Shown here piece by piece: positions 53,517 through 64,000 of a stretch of 64,000 nt of DNA (its first letter is position 1; every line of letters begins with the position of its first letter). A model generated the notes under the pieces. The model did no database searches. It was not told the DNA's origin and was given only the letters and a program-made list of their open reading frames with translations. The position numbers were made by a program, and so were the translations under genes. Origin of the DNA: Bedellia somnulentella (lineage: Eukaryota; Arthropoda; Insecta; Lepidoptera; Bedelliidae); NCBI GenBank assembly GCA_963576735.1, contig OY755171.1:23038182-23102181 (forward strand). The letters are read 5' to 3'.

Positions 53517-55583
53517 GTGAATCTACATGGCCAAAGGCAATTGCCATACATCCAGATTATGAACCCCCCATTAAAACTTCTCATAGATACTGGTGCTAAC
53601 CAGTCATTCATAAATCCCGATATTGTAGAAAAATATTTCCCCCAAATACCCCTTAACGTAGATCCATTCGAGGTCACAAATGTTCTAGCTACTACAAAAG
53701 AAAATTACTCTATAACCTTACCTTGTTTCCCCGAGTTTAGAGAATCAGAGGACATTAAACTATTCATATACAAATTTCATAATTACTTCGATGGTCTTAT
53801 TGGCATCGATCTCCTGGAAAAATGGCAAGCTAAAATAGACTTGAAAAACAAGATTCTTTCTACATCCAATGCCTCTAACAGCATTCAGATGTCTAATTTT
53901 CAAAACGTTAACTTTTGTGAAGAGTTAATCCCATCCCATACCTCAAAAATAGTAAATTTACCTTTTAATTCACACAATGGAGACATCTTTGTTCCTAAAG
54001 AAATAATTTCTAACCGTACTGCTGATGCCTTTTCAAGAGTTGAAATTCATAATGAGGAGATCAATAGTGTGATAGAAAGTTTAAAAGAATTGAGTTCACT
54101 TGTAGGCAACCCATCTGAACACGCACCTTCAAACATTAATTCTACTACCGAAACAGTCCACACTAGTAAAGAAAATCCCATATTAGAGATCCCTATCACA
54201 GATGAACCCCTTAACAAATTTCATAGACAGCTGTATTTAACCATAGTACCAGACGTTAAAAGGCGACCCGTAACCACGAAACCGTTCGAAACACATACTA
54301 GAATAGCTGTTCAATTATCACAGTCCGACCTTCAACGAGATATCATAGATTGTATTAAAGAATATGTTAACCCCAAGATAAAAACTGCACTATTAATAAA
54401 TCCTCCATTAGAAATGTATTCAATCATACCGATCTTACAAGAAACGTTTAGAAGTGCCTCATATAATTTAGTTTTATGTAAAAAAGAAATAGAAAATGTA
54501 AAAGATTACCTCCACCAACAAGATATTATTAGGAATTATCACCATGGCAAAACTAATCACCGCGGTATAAACGAGACATACTTAGCTTTATCAAGAAGAT
54601 ATTACTGGCCCAAATTAAAGGACCAGATAACTAAATATATTAATGAGTGTACTGTTTGTGGACAAGGAAAATATGATAGGAATCCCATTAGACCACAATT
54701 TAACATTGTACCACCTGCCACAAAACCCTTCGAAATAGTTCATATGGACCTCTTTACAGTTCAAAATGAGAAATACGTTACCTTTATAGACGTTTTTACT
54801 AAATACGGACAAGCATATCATCTTCGAGACGGTACCGCAATCAGCATTTTACAAGCTCTTTTACGCTATTGTACCCATCATGGTATTCCAATGACCATCA
54901 TGACCGATAATGGTACAGAATTCACCAATCAGTTATTTGCAGAATTTGTCCGTCTTCATAAGATTAATCACCATAGAATCTTAGCCCATTCCCCCAATGA
55001 TAACGGTAACATAGAACGTTTCCACTTAACCATTTTAGAACATTTACGCCTTCTTAAATTACAACAAAAAGATGAACCTATAATTAATTTAATTCCATAT
55101 GCTCTCATAGCCTACAATAGCTCTATCCATAGTTTCACTAAATGTAGACCGTTTGAGTTATTAAATGGTCACTTTGACCCTAGAGATCCCCAAGACATTA
55201 ACTTTACAGAACATCTTTTGCAGCAGTATACCCAGAACCACAAAGAACAAATGAAAAGGGTATATGACATTATAAATGAATCTTCACTTGTCAATCGCAC
55301 CAACTTAATTGATAACAGGAATCTAACACGAGAACCAGAAGTTCAGTATTCACCTCAACAGCCAGTTTTCATTAAAAATCCTCTAGCAGCTCGACAAAAA
55401 ACAGCACCTCGTTTTACCAATGACATAGTTTTAGCAGACTTACCCATACATATATATACTTCCAAGAAACGCGGCCCCATAGCAAAATCTCGACTTAAAC
55501 GAACCCCTAAAAGTAATAAATTGTTACAGGATTCTGACGATAATGACGGTCCCTCTGGCGTGGACTCTGGAGATAAAACTTGA
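53517..55583 (+). CDS. pol: pol with protease and integrase, RT and RNase H deleted
   Basis: 688 residues, one open frame. Aspartic protease near residues 20-110 (LLIDTGANQSF, then GLIGIDLL). At about 54005-54015 the sequence passes from the RT entry block (FVPKEII) directly to the end of RNase H (TADAFSRVEI), so roughly 450-500 residues of RT and RNase H are missing without loss of frame. Integrase follows: HHCC zinc-binding (NYHHGKTNHRG, CTVCGQGK), then the catalytic core with Asp (HMDLFTV), Asp (MTDNGTEF) and Glu (NDNGNIERF). The 3' end overlaps env by about 40 bases. The usual protein for this group is around 1,100 residues or more. Confidence 0.9.
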   Translation: MNLHGQRQLPYIQIMNPPLKLLIDTGANQSFINPDIVEKYFPQIPLNVDPFEVTNVLATTKENYSITLPCFPEFRESEDIKLFIYKFHNYFDGLIGIDLLEKWQAKIDLKNKILSTSNASNSIQMSNFQNVNFCEELIPSHTSKIVNLPFNSHNGDIFVPKEIISNRTADAFSRVEIHNEEINSVIESLKELSSLVGNPSEHAPSNINSTTETVHTSKENPILEIPITDEPLNKFHRQLYLTIVPDVKRRPVTTKPFETHTRIAVQLSQSDLQRDIIDCIKEYVNPKIKTALLINPPLEMYSIIPILQETFRSASYNLVLCKKEIENVKDYLHQQDIIRNYHHGKTNHRGINETYLALSRRYYWPKLKDQITKYINECTVCGQGKYDRNPIRPQFNIVPPATKPFEIVHMDLFTVQNEKYVTFIDVFTKYGQAYHLRDGTAISILQALLRYCTHHGIPMTIMTDNGTEFTNQLFAEFVRLHKINHHRILAHSPNDNGNIERFHLTILEHLRLLKLQQKDEPIINLIPYALIAYNSSIHSFTKCRPFELLNGHFDPRDPQDINFTEHLLQQYTQNHKEQMKRVYDIINESSLVNRTNLIDNRNLTREPEVQYSPQQPVFIKNPLAARQKTAPRFTNDIVLADLPIHIYTSKKRGPIAKSRLKRTPKSNKLLQDSDDNDGPSGVDSGDKT

Positions 55584-57211
55584 GAGTTTAGCAGACGGAC
55601 CTGGACTCTTACCTTATAAGTTAGGGTTATCAAGACTTACTACTCATTATCATAATTTTATACAGTATATTAAACTAGATGACATTACGAATAACATTAT
55701 AACTTTACAGAATCAGTTACAGACCTACAAAAATCGACTTAGTAATAATACTTTATCACTTTACGAATTACAAATTAATTACTTGACTAGTAAACTTGAC
55801 AGTACATTGAAACATTTAAAGTCTCTAGAGCCAAACCGTATGAAAAGAGGTTTACTCGATGGACTTGGATCAGTGGTAAAAAGCATTACAGGAAATTTAG
55901 ATTATACCGAGACGCCTTAAAGTTTAATGAAGCCATAGATTTCTTACAGAAAAACCAGAACAAGGTAGTCTCAGAATTTAATAACCATATTAGTCTTAGT
56001 AAAGATTGGATGACTAAACATAATAATGTTTTATCTCAGTTGGTCGAAAACCAAAGTAAAATTAATGTAACCTTAGAGCAGTTATTAGATAGAGAATATC
56101 ATAAGGAAAATAGTTTAGTTAAGTATGCCAAGTTTGCCCAACTGTTAGACATATTAGATTATAACATAGATAGTCTTATTTCAGAGTTATTAAGGATAGA
56201 AAATATGTTAGGTTTTATTCGCGTTTTCAGTACCCATCATTCTATGATTGCTGTTGACGTATTAGCCTCTATGATAGATAAGTTAAAAGTTATATACGGT
56301 AAAGACTATATCATAAGTCTAGAGTTAAGAGAATATTACGATGTTATAAAGCCAGGATACTATTTTATTGGAAATCAAATCGTTATAATGAAACCTTCGA
56401 TTATTATAAATTAGCAATAGCTCCTAACAAAGAAAATCAAATCCTCATTCCTTCCTTTCCATTCCTAGCAACTACTGAGAATTCATTCAAGTACATAGAG
56501 GCAGAATGCCCGAAGTTCAATGACTGGTATCTCTGTGAGAAGGAATCCACCCGGCAAGCTCGTTCTTCATCAGACTGTATACATGACCTGATCGAAAAGA
56601 AGACCCTGTCAATCACCTGCAACTTTACTCGTATAAAGCTCCTGAAAGAAGAAATAGAAAAATTAGATGATCAAAGATATATACTTCACCTGCCCACACC
56701 TACCAGAATCTATCTAAGCTGTAAAAGAGAAGAAGTCATCATGTTGCACGGAAGCTACTTAGTAACAGTGCCAGTAAACTGCATATTGAAAACACCAGAT
56801 TTTACAATTTTTAACGACAATGACGAAGTAAAGGGACAACCGTTGAAGCTAATGGATATACCACATAATTTTGAAAAACGAAGCGAACAGTCTCCAGCTA
56901 ATTCATTTTATTTAAAAACAATTAATATTCAAGGACTACGAACCATACAAGATCAACTGTTAATGGAATCCCCTTTACAATTAAATGACCACATAATATA
57001 TCACACCACAGTACCATTCTACTTATTCACAACTGCAGCATTAACCGCCCTCATCGCATTTACCATAATTAAACTAAAGAAGAGATTATCTACCGATAAC
57101 AACCATAGTAAGCCAGAAGCAAAAATCCACAATTATGAAGACATTGGCAACGAGAGAAACGAACATAGCAAGCAAACTCCAGCGACATTTGCTCTCAAAA
57201 TTCTCAAATAG
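55543..57211 (+). pseudogene. env: env-like gene, two frameshifts
   Basis: Three consecutive segments in different frames, with breaks near 55912 and 56390. The first carries a furin-type site (RMKR) directly followed by a Gly-rich hydrophobic block (GLLDGLGSVVKSITGNLD), the fusion-peptide arrangement shared by errantivirus Env and baculovirus F proteins. The last segment contains Cys-rich ectodomain sequence and a membrane anchor near its C-terminus (PFYLFTTAALTALIAFTI) followed by a basic cytoplasmic tail. A signal peptide is not evident at the start, so the native start may use a spliced mRNA. As it stands it cannot give a full protein. Confidence 0.82.
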
Positions 57212-57232
57212 TCGCTGTTCTCAGAGGGGAGG

Positions 57233-57498
57233 AATTATGTACCGCTGCCCATACTATATCGCTGACGCGAGGTGACATCATATCATACGCTGCCTACGTG
57301 ACTTCGGTACATAGCAATACGCGGTCACTGCTGACACTGCGTTTCCACGGAACATTGTAATTTTATATTGTATTCTTTTTCACATTCCTATTTCTAACAT
57401 CGAATAGACTAGTTGTAATTAGTTATAGTTATTTTATATTAAACTTAGTTAAAACAATTTTGGTTTTTTTAAGTCCTTCGGTTGTCGCTAACGTAATT
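57233..57498 (+). repeat. 3' LTR
   Basis: Differs from the 5' copy at one position (cactgctgac versus cactgttgac). Confidence 0.92.
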
Positions 57499-57502
57499 CG
57501 CC

Positions 57503-58298
57503 TATTCCAATGATAAACAATAAAAATACTAATTGATAAATGTAAAAACAATATATTCGTTCCACCACAGTAGAGCTACGAACCGCATGACAAAACTAGT
57601 CGGCAATCGATTTAGCAGCTCAAACGACAAAAACTGCGGAACGGAGACAGCTTGTTTTACTTTGATCAAGAGAAAATTGAATTTGAATGAATTGACTTAA
57701 ACCATCCTCGGTTCCTATATTTGCCCGCGGTCCCGCGCCCAGGGCGGGGGCGGGGGCGGGGCGGGGGAGCGGGGTAAGGTGCTGCTCTTACTTTACATGC
57801 TTTAAATATGGATTCCACGTCATATTAATATTAAAAGCGAAATCAAAAAGTAGAAGAGGCATCTATTCGACAAAATAAAGCCTTTGTTTCTTACGTAATT
57901 TTTTATTGCGCTTGACAGAAAAGCCGTACAATTATCATTATGAAATAGAAGCAACAAAAACTTAATTATTTTAAAATATTTTCATATTTTGTAATTGTGG
58001 TAAATTTTTCTGTAGTCAGGTTGGTTTTTTTTGTCATATTTTGATACTGGTCATTGGAAAAGGTATCAAAAACATTATTCCCATTTGCTGTTGGTCATCC
58101 TCGAATAGGTATCGGAAATGTAACTATTATTTTTATCAGTGAATAACAGCGTCATGTAATTTTTTCATAACTCTGCCTCTAACGGTTGGCAATCTTGATA
58201 AATTGAAGTTGGAGTAAACAAATAACGTTAGAAAAGGTACATACACAGAGACAGAGGTGCAAATTTGCTTTGCAATACTTACTCAGTTTTCAGTTTTC
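57503..58298. other. Spacer with a strong G-rich island
   Basis: 57741-57774 contains six G runs of four or five bases (gggcgggggcgggggcgggg and following). The rest is AT-rich and unassigned. Confidence 0.4.
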
Positions 58299-59359
58299 GC
58301 CGTGTAGTGTCGGCTTAGAATAACACTACCCCATTTCTACCCGTGGGTGATCGTAAGAGGCGACTAAGTTTATAGGGGCTTTTTAAGTGATTTTTGGGCG
58401 ATGTGCTCGGAGACCCGTCACCAAAAACATTTATTATTACTATCTTTTCCCCACTCAACTTCCAAAATAAGAAATGTATAAGGTCACTCTGTTCTATCAG
58501 CGACCAGACAGTATCGTGCCGAACACTTTTTAAAAAATTAAAAATTCTCCCTTTGGCCTGTGTTTTCATTTACGAAGCAACATTATACGTTATAAAGAAT
58601 TTTCAGACTTTCGAACCAGCTCATATGGGTTATCATTCGCAACGGTTACAGATGAAAAACCAAAATAAACTTACAGTACCTAATTTTAAACTATCATCAA
58701 GCAAAAAATCATTTTGTGTAGTCTCTGTTAGGGTATATAATTCTGTACCTGATGAAATAAAGCTTTTACATATAAATAAATTAAAAAGACATTTATTTAA
58801 TTGGTTGCTGGAAAATTGTTTTTACTCCATGAATGAATTTTTTGATAGAAATAAGAATATTAATATAATGTAATTAATGATATTTGACATGTATTTCATA
58901 ATTTTCTTCTATTGTGCTGTTATTATGTGTTTGTTTATATGCATGACATAGTATTTTATAATTATTTCAATTTATAATTATTTTTTTATTGATATTAGGG
59001 TTTTTTTTATGAGTGTCTTTTGACATCACAGTTTCTTTTTTATGATACATTTTAATTAATTTGGATAAAATATTTTTTTAATAATGCTTTTCTGTAGATA
59101 TCATATAATTGTCAAAAATGTTAATAAATATAGTCACATTGTCAATATTTATAGTTGTATACCCGCAAGGGTCAAATGTGTATGGATACAATTGTACAAT
59201 AGAAGATCTATGTAAACTACACCCACATTAACGACTAAATAAATGGTTTTGATGGTTTTAATGGTTTTAAAAGTGGCTGAGGAATTTCTCATTCCAAAAC
59301 TCTGGCTATCCCGGTAAGGGATTTATAGCCGTGAGAATATGTATGTATGTATGTATGTA
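58299..59359 (+). repeat. REP-1 interrupted by a LINE fragment
   Basis: Halves 58299-58467 and 59269-59359; the break is within the ccaaaagtggctg block and aaaa is repeated on both sides. Tail (tatg)n at 59339-59358. Confidence 0.85.
58468..59268 (+). pseudogene. 5'-truncated LINE, C-terminal end
   Basis: An open frame to 58873 reads TLFKKLKILPLACVFIYEAT, then VVSVRVYNSVPDEIK and LFNWLLENCFYSMNEF, a jockey-type RT C-terminus. A ~390 base AT-rich 3' region with tatacccgcaagggtcaaat ends in a degenerate (atggtttta)n tail at 59244-59268. Confidence 0.75.
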
Positions 59360-59570
59360 CTCAGTTTTTTAAGTATTTCAGGCAGTTTATTCTCATTAAG
59401 CTACCAAGCTTGTATCATCAATATCAATACATTTTTAAAGATTTAGTCATTTACTAATCACCAGTTTAAGTTTCGTTACAAAGTTATCTCCTAATTAGAA
59501 TGATTTTTTTTTTGTTGATGAAAACCACATGTGGTGAATATTTCAAATAAATAAAGGATAAATAAAGACA

Positions 59571-62500
59571 AAGAACACGCGCTTGCCCTCACGGAGTTGT
59601 GGAGCGTCCCCTGGGTGGCGGATAGGGGAACGGTTGACAGCACGGCCTAGCCAAGCTGATCAGCTAAGTCCGATGGACTCGCTGACCAAAGTAGGGTGTG
59701 GTCCTCCAACAATATGGGGGTTGTGCGGCGGGTTAACAGCCCTCCCATGTAAAAAGAGTATTGTTACGAAACCGATCAGAGAGAAAAACCGATCTGATCC
59801 TATAAACGACTCAAGGCACGAAATTATGGACATCCGATTAGCCTCATGGAACGTGCGTTCTCTTTATAGACCCGGAGCTATATACCAAGTAAACAAGGAG
59901 CTGCAGAGATACAATATAGGAATAGCAGGACTCCAAGAAGTGAGGTGGCCCGGGAAGGGAGAATGCAATGTAGACAATACTGCAGCACTTTTCTATAGTG
60001 GTGGTGATACTGGGCACCACGTGTACGGTGCGGGGTTCATGGTCTCAAATAAATATATTGGTAAAGTGATAAGATTCGATGCCATCTCGGACAGACTTTG
60101 TGTACTTCGCATTAAAGGTAAATTCACGAACATATCAATTATTAACGCCTACGCCCCAACCGAGGGTGCGGATGAAAATGTAAGGATAACTTCTATGACC
60201 AACTGGAATCCACGTATGACCAATTGCCAAGCTTTGATACCAAGATTTTGATAGGCGACTTTAATGCTCAAGTGGGACAAGAAAACGCATTCATACCTAC
60301 AATTGGAAGACATAGCAAACACGAAAAATCTAATGACAACGGCGTTAGACTCATTAGCTTTGCAACATCTAAAGCTATGGTTTATAAAAAGCACCATGTA
60401 CCCCCACAAGGAGATCTATAAAGGTACCTGGAAGTCACCAGATGGCACAACTATCAACCAAATAGACCATGCGCTCATAGATGACCGACATAAAAGCACA
60501 ATCCAAGATGTACGTACCTTCAGAGGTGCGGATTGTGACACTGATCACTACCTATTAGGCATTAAAATTCGGGCAAGAATTAAAATTGATAGACCTAAAT
60601 TTAGTAAAATAGAAGAACCCATAGATACTGATAACCTTAAAGATAATGAATATCGTAAGAAGTTTGAATTAGAATTGAAAAATAGCTTTGAACAATTAGT
60701 GGTAGAGGACAGCATAGATAACGATTGGGAAAGTCTCAAAAGCACTGTTATAAGAGCAGCAGTAAAAACGTTAGGCAGAAAAAAGAGGAATAAGAAGAGG
60801 AAATGGTGGAATCAGGATTGCGTGAACATTGTAGAAGAGAGAAGGAGGCTCAACATTCTTTCTGAACAGGATGAGAGGTGGAACGATGATTACAAGAAAG
60901 CTAAGACAGAAGCTAGGAAAATTATTAGAAGAGCAAAAAGGCAGCACCTGGACAATATAGTCCGAGAAATGGAGATGCTCATAAGAGCTACCGAAACCAG
61001 AAAGTTCTATCGTGAAGTAAGATCATGCAAGAGAGGATATCAACCTACCACTCAAACGCTTGAAGACCACGACGGCAATCTGATAACAGCTAAAGAGGAG
61101 ATCAGGAACCAATGGCGCAATTACTTTCAAGAACTGCTCTATTGTCCTCCGCTTGAAGAAGCTGTACCCCGCTTGACCGAAGACATTGTAGACGATATCG
61201 ACCCTCCGTCCTTTGAAGAGGTCAGAGAAGCTATTAAGAGGCTTAAAAACAACAAAGCTCCGGGGGTAGATGGATTACCATCCAAACTGTGGAAATACGG
61301 CGGTGGCACAGTTCAATCCAGAGTATACGAGTTAATACTTAATATTTGGGAAAAAGAAAAACAACCTGGGGAATGGAATATTGGCGTCATATGTCCTGTT
61401 CATAAGAAGGGATCAAAAAAGAAGTGCTCAAACTATCGTGGAATTGCTTTGCTACCTACAGCGTACAAAATATTGTCCTATGTTCTGCTCAAGAGACAGG
61501 AACCATATGCAGAAGTTATCATTAGTGATTACCAGTGCGGCTTTCGACCAAACCGCAGTACTATAGATCAGATCTTCCTCCTTAAACAACTGATGGAGAA
61601 GAAGTGGGAATACGCTCAAAGCATCCATATACTGTTTGTGGATTTTGCCAAAGCGTACGACAGCATTGACCGAAGTGCGCTATTCACAATATTGAGGAAC
61701 TTCAATATTCCCAAAAAGTTAGTGGACATGATTCAGATAGCCACAACGGATAGTAGGATGCGAGTTCGAGTAGAAGGGGACTTGACGGATGAATTTCCCG
61801 TAGTGACGGGTCTCAAGCAAGGTGACGCCTTGTCTCCAATGCTCTTCAATTTAGTGCTGGAATACGCTCTCAGAAAAGTAAATTCACTAGATGTTGGAAG
61901 GCAACTAAATGGTAGACACAAAATAATTGGCTACGCTGATGACCTAGCATTACTGGGAGAAAACCGTAAGGAAATACAAGAATCCGCCAGAGTCCTGGAA
62001 ACGGAAGCACTGAAGGCCGGTCTAAGGATCAACCACGGAAAAACTGAGTATCTTCACATGAGACGTTTTAAAATTCCTCGTACAAATCGTCAAGGACTTA
62101 ATGTTGGAGATACTCAATATAATGGAGTGGCAAAATTCAAGTACCTAGTCTGCACCATCACAGATACCAATACTCGTGACGAAGAGATCGACATCCGCAT
62201 TCAAAACTCCCTGCGCTGTAGCGCTGCTCTGTATAAAGTGTTAGTGTCCAAACTTCTCAGTAGAAACACCAAGATACGCATCTATAAGACCGTAATTAGG
62301 CCAATTCTCATGTACGGATGTGAGGCTTGGACACTGACGCTTAAAGAGGAAACTAAACTCCTGGTTGCCGAGAGAAAGATCCTCCGGAAAATCTTTGGGC
62401 CAAGACAGAGGTCGGATGGAACATGGAGACTACTGAAGAACGTTGAAGTCAAAGAACTTTTCGCAGATGCGAACATCCTTGGGGAAACCAAAGCCCACAG

Positions 62501-62751
62501 ACTTCGCTGGCTTGGGCACCTAGAAAGGATGGGTGAAGATCGAGGAGTCAAAAAAGCGTACATGGGTCGACCAACTGGACGAAGACCTGTCGGACGCCCG
62601 CGGTACCGCTGGTGTGATGTGGTAGAAGCGGATCTTCGTGAGCTTCTAGCAAGCGATTGGCGAGAAACCACACTAGACCGAGACAAATGGCGAAATCTCG
62701 TATCGGAGGCCAAGACTTACTTTGGGTCATCGAGCCAGCGTAGTAAGTAAG
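59571..62751 (+). mobile_element. RTE-type LINE, full coding region
   Basis: Inserted within hairpin copy F with an 8 bp target duplication, taaagaca (59563-59570 and 62752-62759). It has one long ORF, no separate ORF1, and practically no 3' UTR: the stop codon lies within the (GTAA)n tail (62742-62751). A single ORF and a very short 3' end are typical of RTE elements. Confidence 0.85.
59826..62750 (+). pseudogene. RTE endonuclease-reverse transcriptase with two compensating frameshifts
   Basis: ATG at 59826 starts MDIRLASWNVRSLYRPG, the endonuclease entry, followed by AGLQEVRWPG and INAYAPTEG. One base is missing near 60183 and one is extra in the T run near 60381-60383, so about 200 bases are read in another frame, including the catalytic ILIGDFNAQVG. 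From there on a single frame continues: NQIDHALID, CDTDHYLLGI; RT motifs NYRGIALLP, ILFVDFAKAYDSID, GLKQGDALSP, IIGYADDLALLGE; and the C-terminal RWLGHLERMG and RYRWCDVVEADL. The closest domesticated relatives of the endonuclease are annotated as craniofacial development protein 2-like. Only the endonuclease is damaged. Confidence 0.88.
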
Positions 62752-63204
62752 TAAAGACATAGAAAAATTTAGATCACCAGCGGGGATCGAATCCACGACC
62801 TCCCCACATGAGGTTTTCATCAACAAAAAACAAACATTTTAATTATAAAATAGTTAGGCGTTCTCAACATTTGCATTCCGAATTTTTAAAAAATCGAAGG
62901 TAAGGAACGCAAACATTACTTAAAAAGTGTATGAGAAACAAAGCAATGAACAATTTCGCAATAGAAGCCATTAACACTATAGCTCAATTAGCAATTTCGA
63001 CGGGGGCGGATACTCGAAGGTCGTGGGTTCGATCCCCGTTGGTGTCGAGTTTTTCCTTCCTTTATTTATCTCTTGTTTAATATGCTTTTTTTGTACTTTG
63101 TAAACAAATTGAATTTTAGGATATTTAACACTGTAATAAAACAATAAAAGCGAAAAGAAGGAATTAAGACAATGTATGGTTGATAGATGTTAACGAAGAG
63201 ACAT

Positions 63205-63318
63205 AGGTTTGCCAGCATTGTACGAAGTGGCGATCGATAGTCTCTGCCTACCCCAAGGGCAACTAACGGCTTGAATAAATATATATAATGTTTATATACA
63301 TAGTATATATGTATGTAA
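63205..63318 (+). repeat. RTE LINE 3' end fragment
   Basis: Carries agtctctgcctaccccaagg and a TATATG-rich end, like the 3' ends at 22995 and 41938 (reverse). Confidence 0.5.
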
Positions 63319-63689
63319 GGAATTTGAAATGGTATAAGTCCAGCCTATTAATGTTTTATTTCTACAATAATATGTTTATATTAATTAGTAAGATTTGACG
63401 ACTTCGGAAACCGCGACTCATGGTAAAAACAGGCTTCAGCAGAGTTTTCATATAATTATAAGTAATAGATCAGCCATGCGATAAACAACTAATTACTAAT
63501 GATCGTTTATTCTAGCGATGTATTTAATGGTAATGATAGTTTGACTGATTATTAAGTCATTAAAATATTTTAACTCATTAATGACTGTTAAAGGTACTAA
63601 AAAACACAAGTGCCAGAACGTAAGCTCTCATCCCGTTTCTATTATTCTTTCTTCTTCTTCTTTCTATTATTAGTAGAAAAAATTAAATA
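63319..63689. other. AT-rich spacer, nothing recognised
   Basis: No supported feature. Confidence 0.35.
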
Positions 63690-63897
63690 GCTCCGTGATT
63701 GCTTAGTGGGTAGAACACCGGTTATCGTGCAAACGACTAGTGTTCAAATCCCGGGTCGAGCCTACACCAATTAGTCTTTTCTATAGACATATGTGTGGTT
63801 ACTTTATCACGGTTGTTAACGGTGAGGGAAAACATCGTGAGGAAACCCACATGGCTGAGTTGTACTTAGTCATGTGTCACATGATGATGTATTAGTA
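63690..63897 (+). repeat. tRNA-headed SINE, head and body
   Basis: The most complete 5' part: A-box (gcttagtgggtagaacaccg), B-box (gtgttcaaatcccgggtcg), body (tggttgttaacggtgaggga, catggctgagttgtacttag). The tail is missing, after gatgatgtattagta. Confidence 0.78.
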
Positions 63898-64000
63898 CTG
63901 TTCATGTATTTCGTGTGTAATTTGCTCCGTCCTTTTGCTATTCCAAGTAGTGTTATTCTTCTCACTATTTGATCAGATCTGAATGCATCCAGTCTTTAAA

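Larger units (their letters stand above)
51435..57498 (+). mobile_element. Gypsy/errantivirus-type LTR retrotransposon lacking RT
   Basis: 6,064 bp: two 266 bp LTRs that differ at one base, a 4 bp target duplication (cgcc, 51431-51434 and 57499-57502), a primer binding site TGGCGCAGTCGG overlapping the last LTR base (51700), a polypurine tract cagaggggagg before the 3' LTR, and gag, pol and env-like genes in order. The near-identical LTRs indicate recent insertion, yet gag and env have frameshifts and pol has lost RT and RNase H. Such a copy must have been reverse transcribed by a helper. Errantivirus-type affiliation rests on env, LTR ends AATT...AATT and the PBS type. Confidence 0.92.
59491..63075 (+). 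mobile_element. Hairpin tRNA-like retroposon, copy F, host of an RTE
   Basis: Left arm 59491-59570 (ttttttgttgatgaaaacca, then caaataaataaaggataaat) and the rest 62752-63075: a tRNA fragment in antisense (agcggggatcgaatccacga), a shortened arm (ccccacatgaggttttcatc), the linker also present in copy B (atagttaggcgttctcaaca) and a second, diverged tRNA-like unit in sense (62972-63047). It is more diverged than the other copies and its target duplication is imperfect (ttatctc). It confirms that the two-unit form of copy B is a real variant. Confidence 0.7.

Overview
The window is eukaryotic: AT-rich, intron-bearing and densely packed with retrotransposons. The non-LTR element repertoire, the gypsy/errantivirus-type LTR element with an env gene, the tRNA-headed SINEs and the microsatellite-tailed repeats point to an insect, most likely a moth or butterfly. 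That assignment is inference from repeat content; no marker gene proves it. Only one host gene is reasonably supported: the last two coding exons (154-271 and 1206-1550, + strand) of an unidentified gene at the left edge. A few weaker exon-like segments lie at 2520-2736, 3823-3923 (minus) and 43201-43340.

Layout. 1-2.7 kb holds the host gene 3' end. 4.2-4.9 kb is a 5'-truncated RTE-type LINE. 5-12 kb is dense in one ~250 bp repeat (called REP-1 here; at least 22 copies in the window) plus a 559 bp miniature LTR element (8318-8876) and a 512 bp hairpin-shaped tRNA-containing retroposon (10848-11359). 12.4-17.5 kb has two LINEs: a truncated jockey-like one (+) and a nearly full-length two-ORF one (-) with two in-frame stops. 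20.1 kb has nested poly(A) LINE 3' ends. 23.0-25.2 kb is a decayed RTE copy interrupted by two later insertions. 28.5-33.7 kb is a triple nest: REP-1, split by a solo LTR, split by a near-intact CR1-like LINE. 33.7-37.5 kb is another near-intact LINE with an SGNH-like first ORF. 38.1-39.3 kb carries a 190 bp perfect inverted repeat beside a fused OTU / PIF1-helicase remnant. 46.2-46.8 kb is a hAT element, and 46.9-48.1 kb has two more hairpin retroposons. 51.4-57.5 kb is a young env-containing LTR retrotransposon whose reverse transcriptase region has been deleted in frame. 59.5-63.1 kb is an RTE LINE inserted inside another hairpin retroposon.

How they work together. The LINEs supply endonuclease and reverse transcriptase. 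The short repeats (REP-1, the tRNA-headed SINE, the hairpin retroposon) encode no protein, yet carry target-site duplications or tails of the kind made by target-primed reverse transcription. REP-1 and the tRNA-headed SINE end in a ~50 bp tail resembling the 3' end of the RTE copy at 23.0 kb, suggesting a parasitic partnership. The LTR element keeps protease and integrase but lacks RT, so a relative must have supplied RT. Nesting gives a relative order of events: REP-1 is old and repeatedly hit; the CR1-like LINE, the miniature LTR element, the errantivirus-like element and the RTE at 59.6 kb are the youngest layers.
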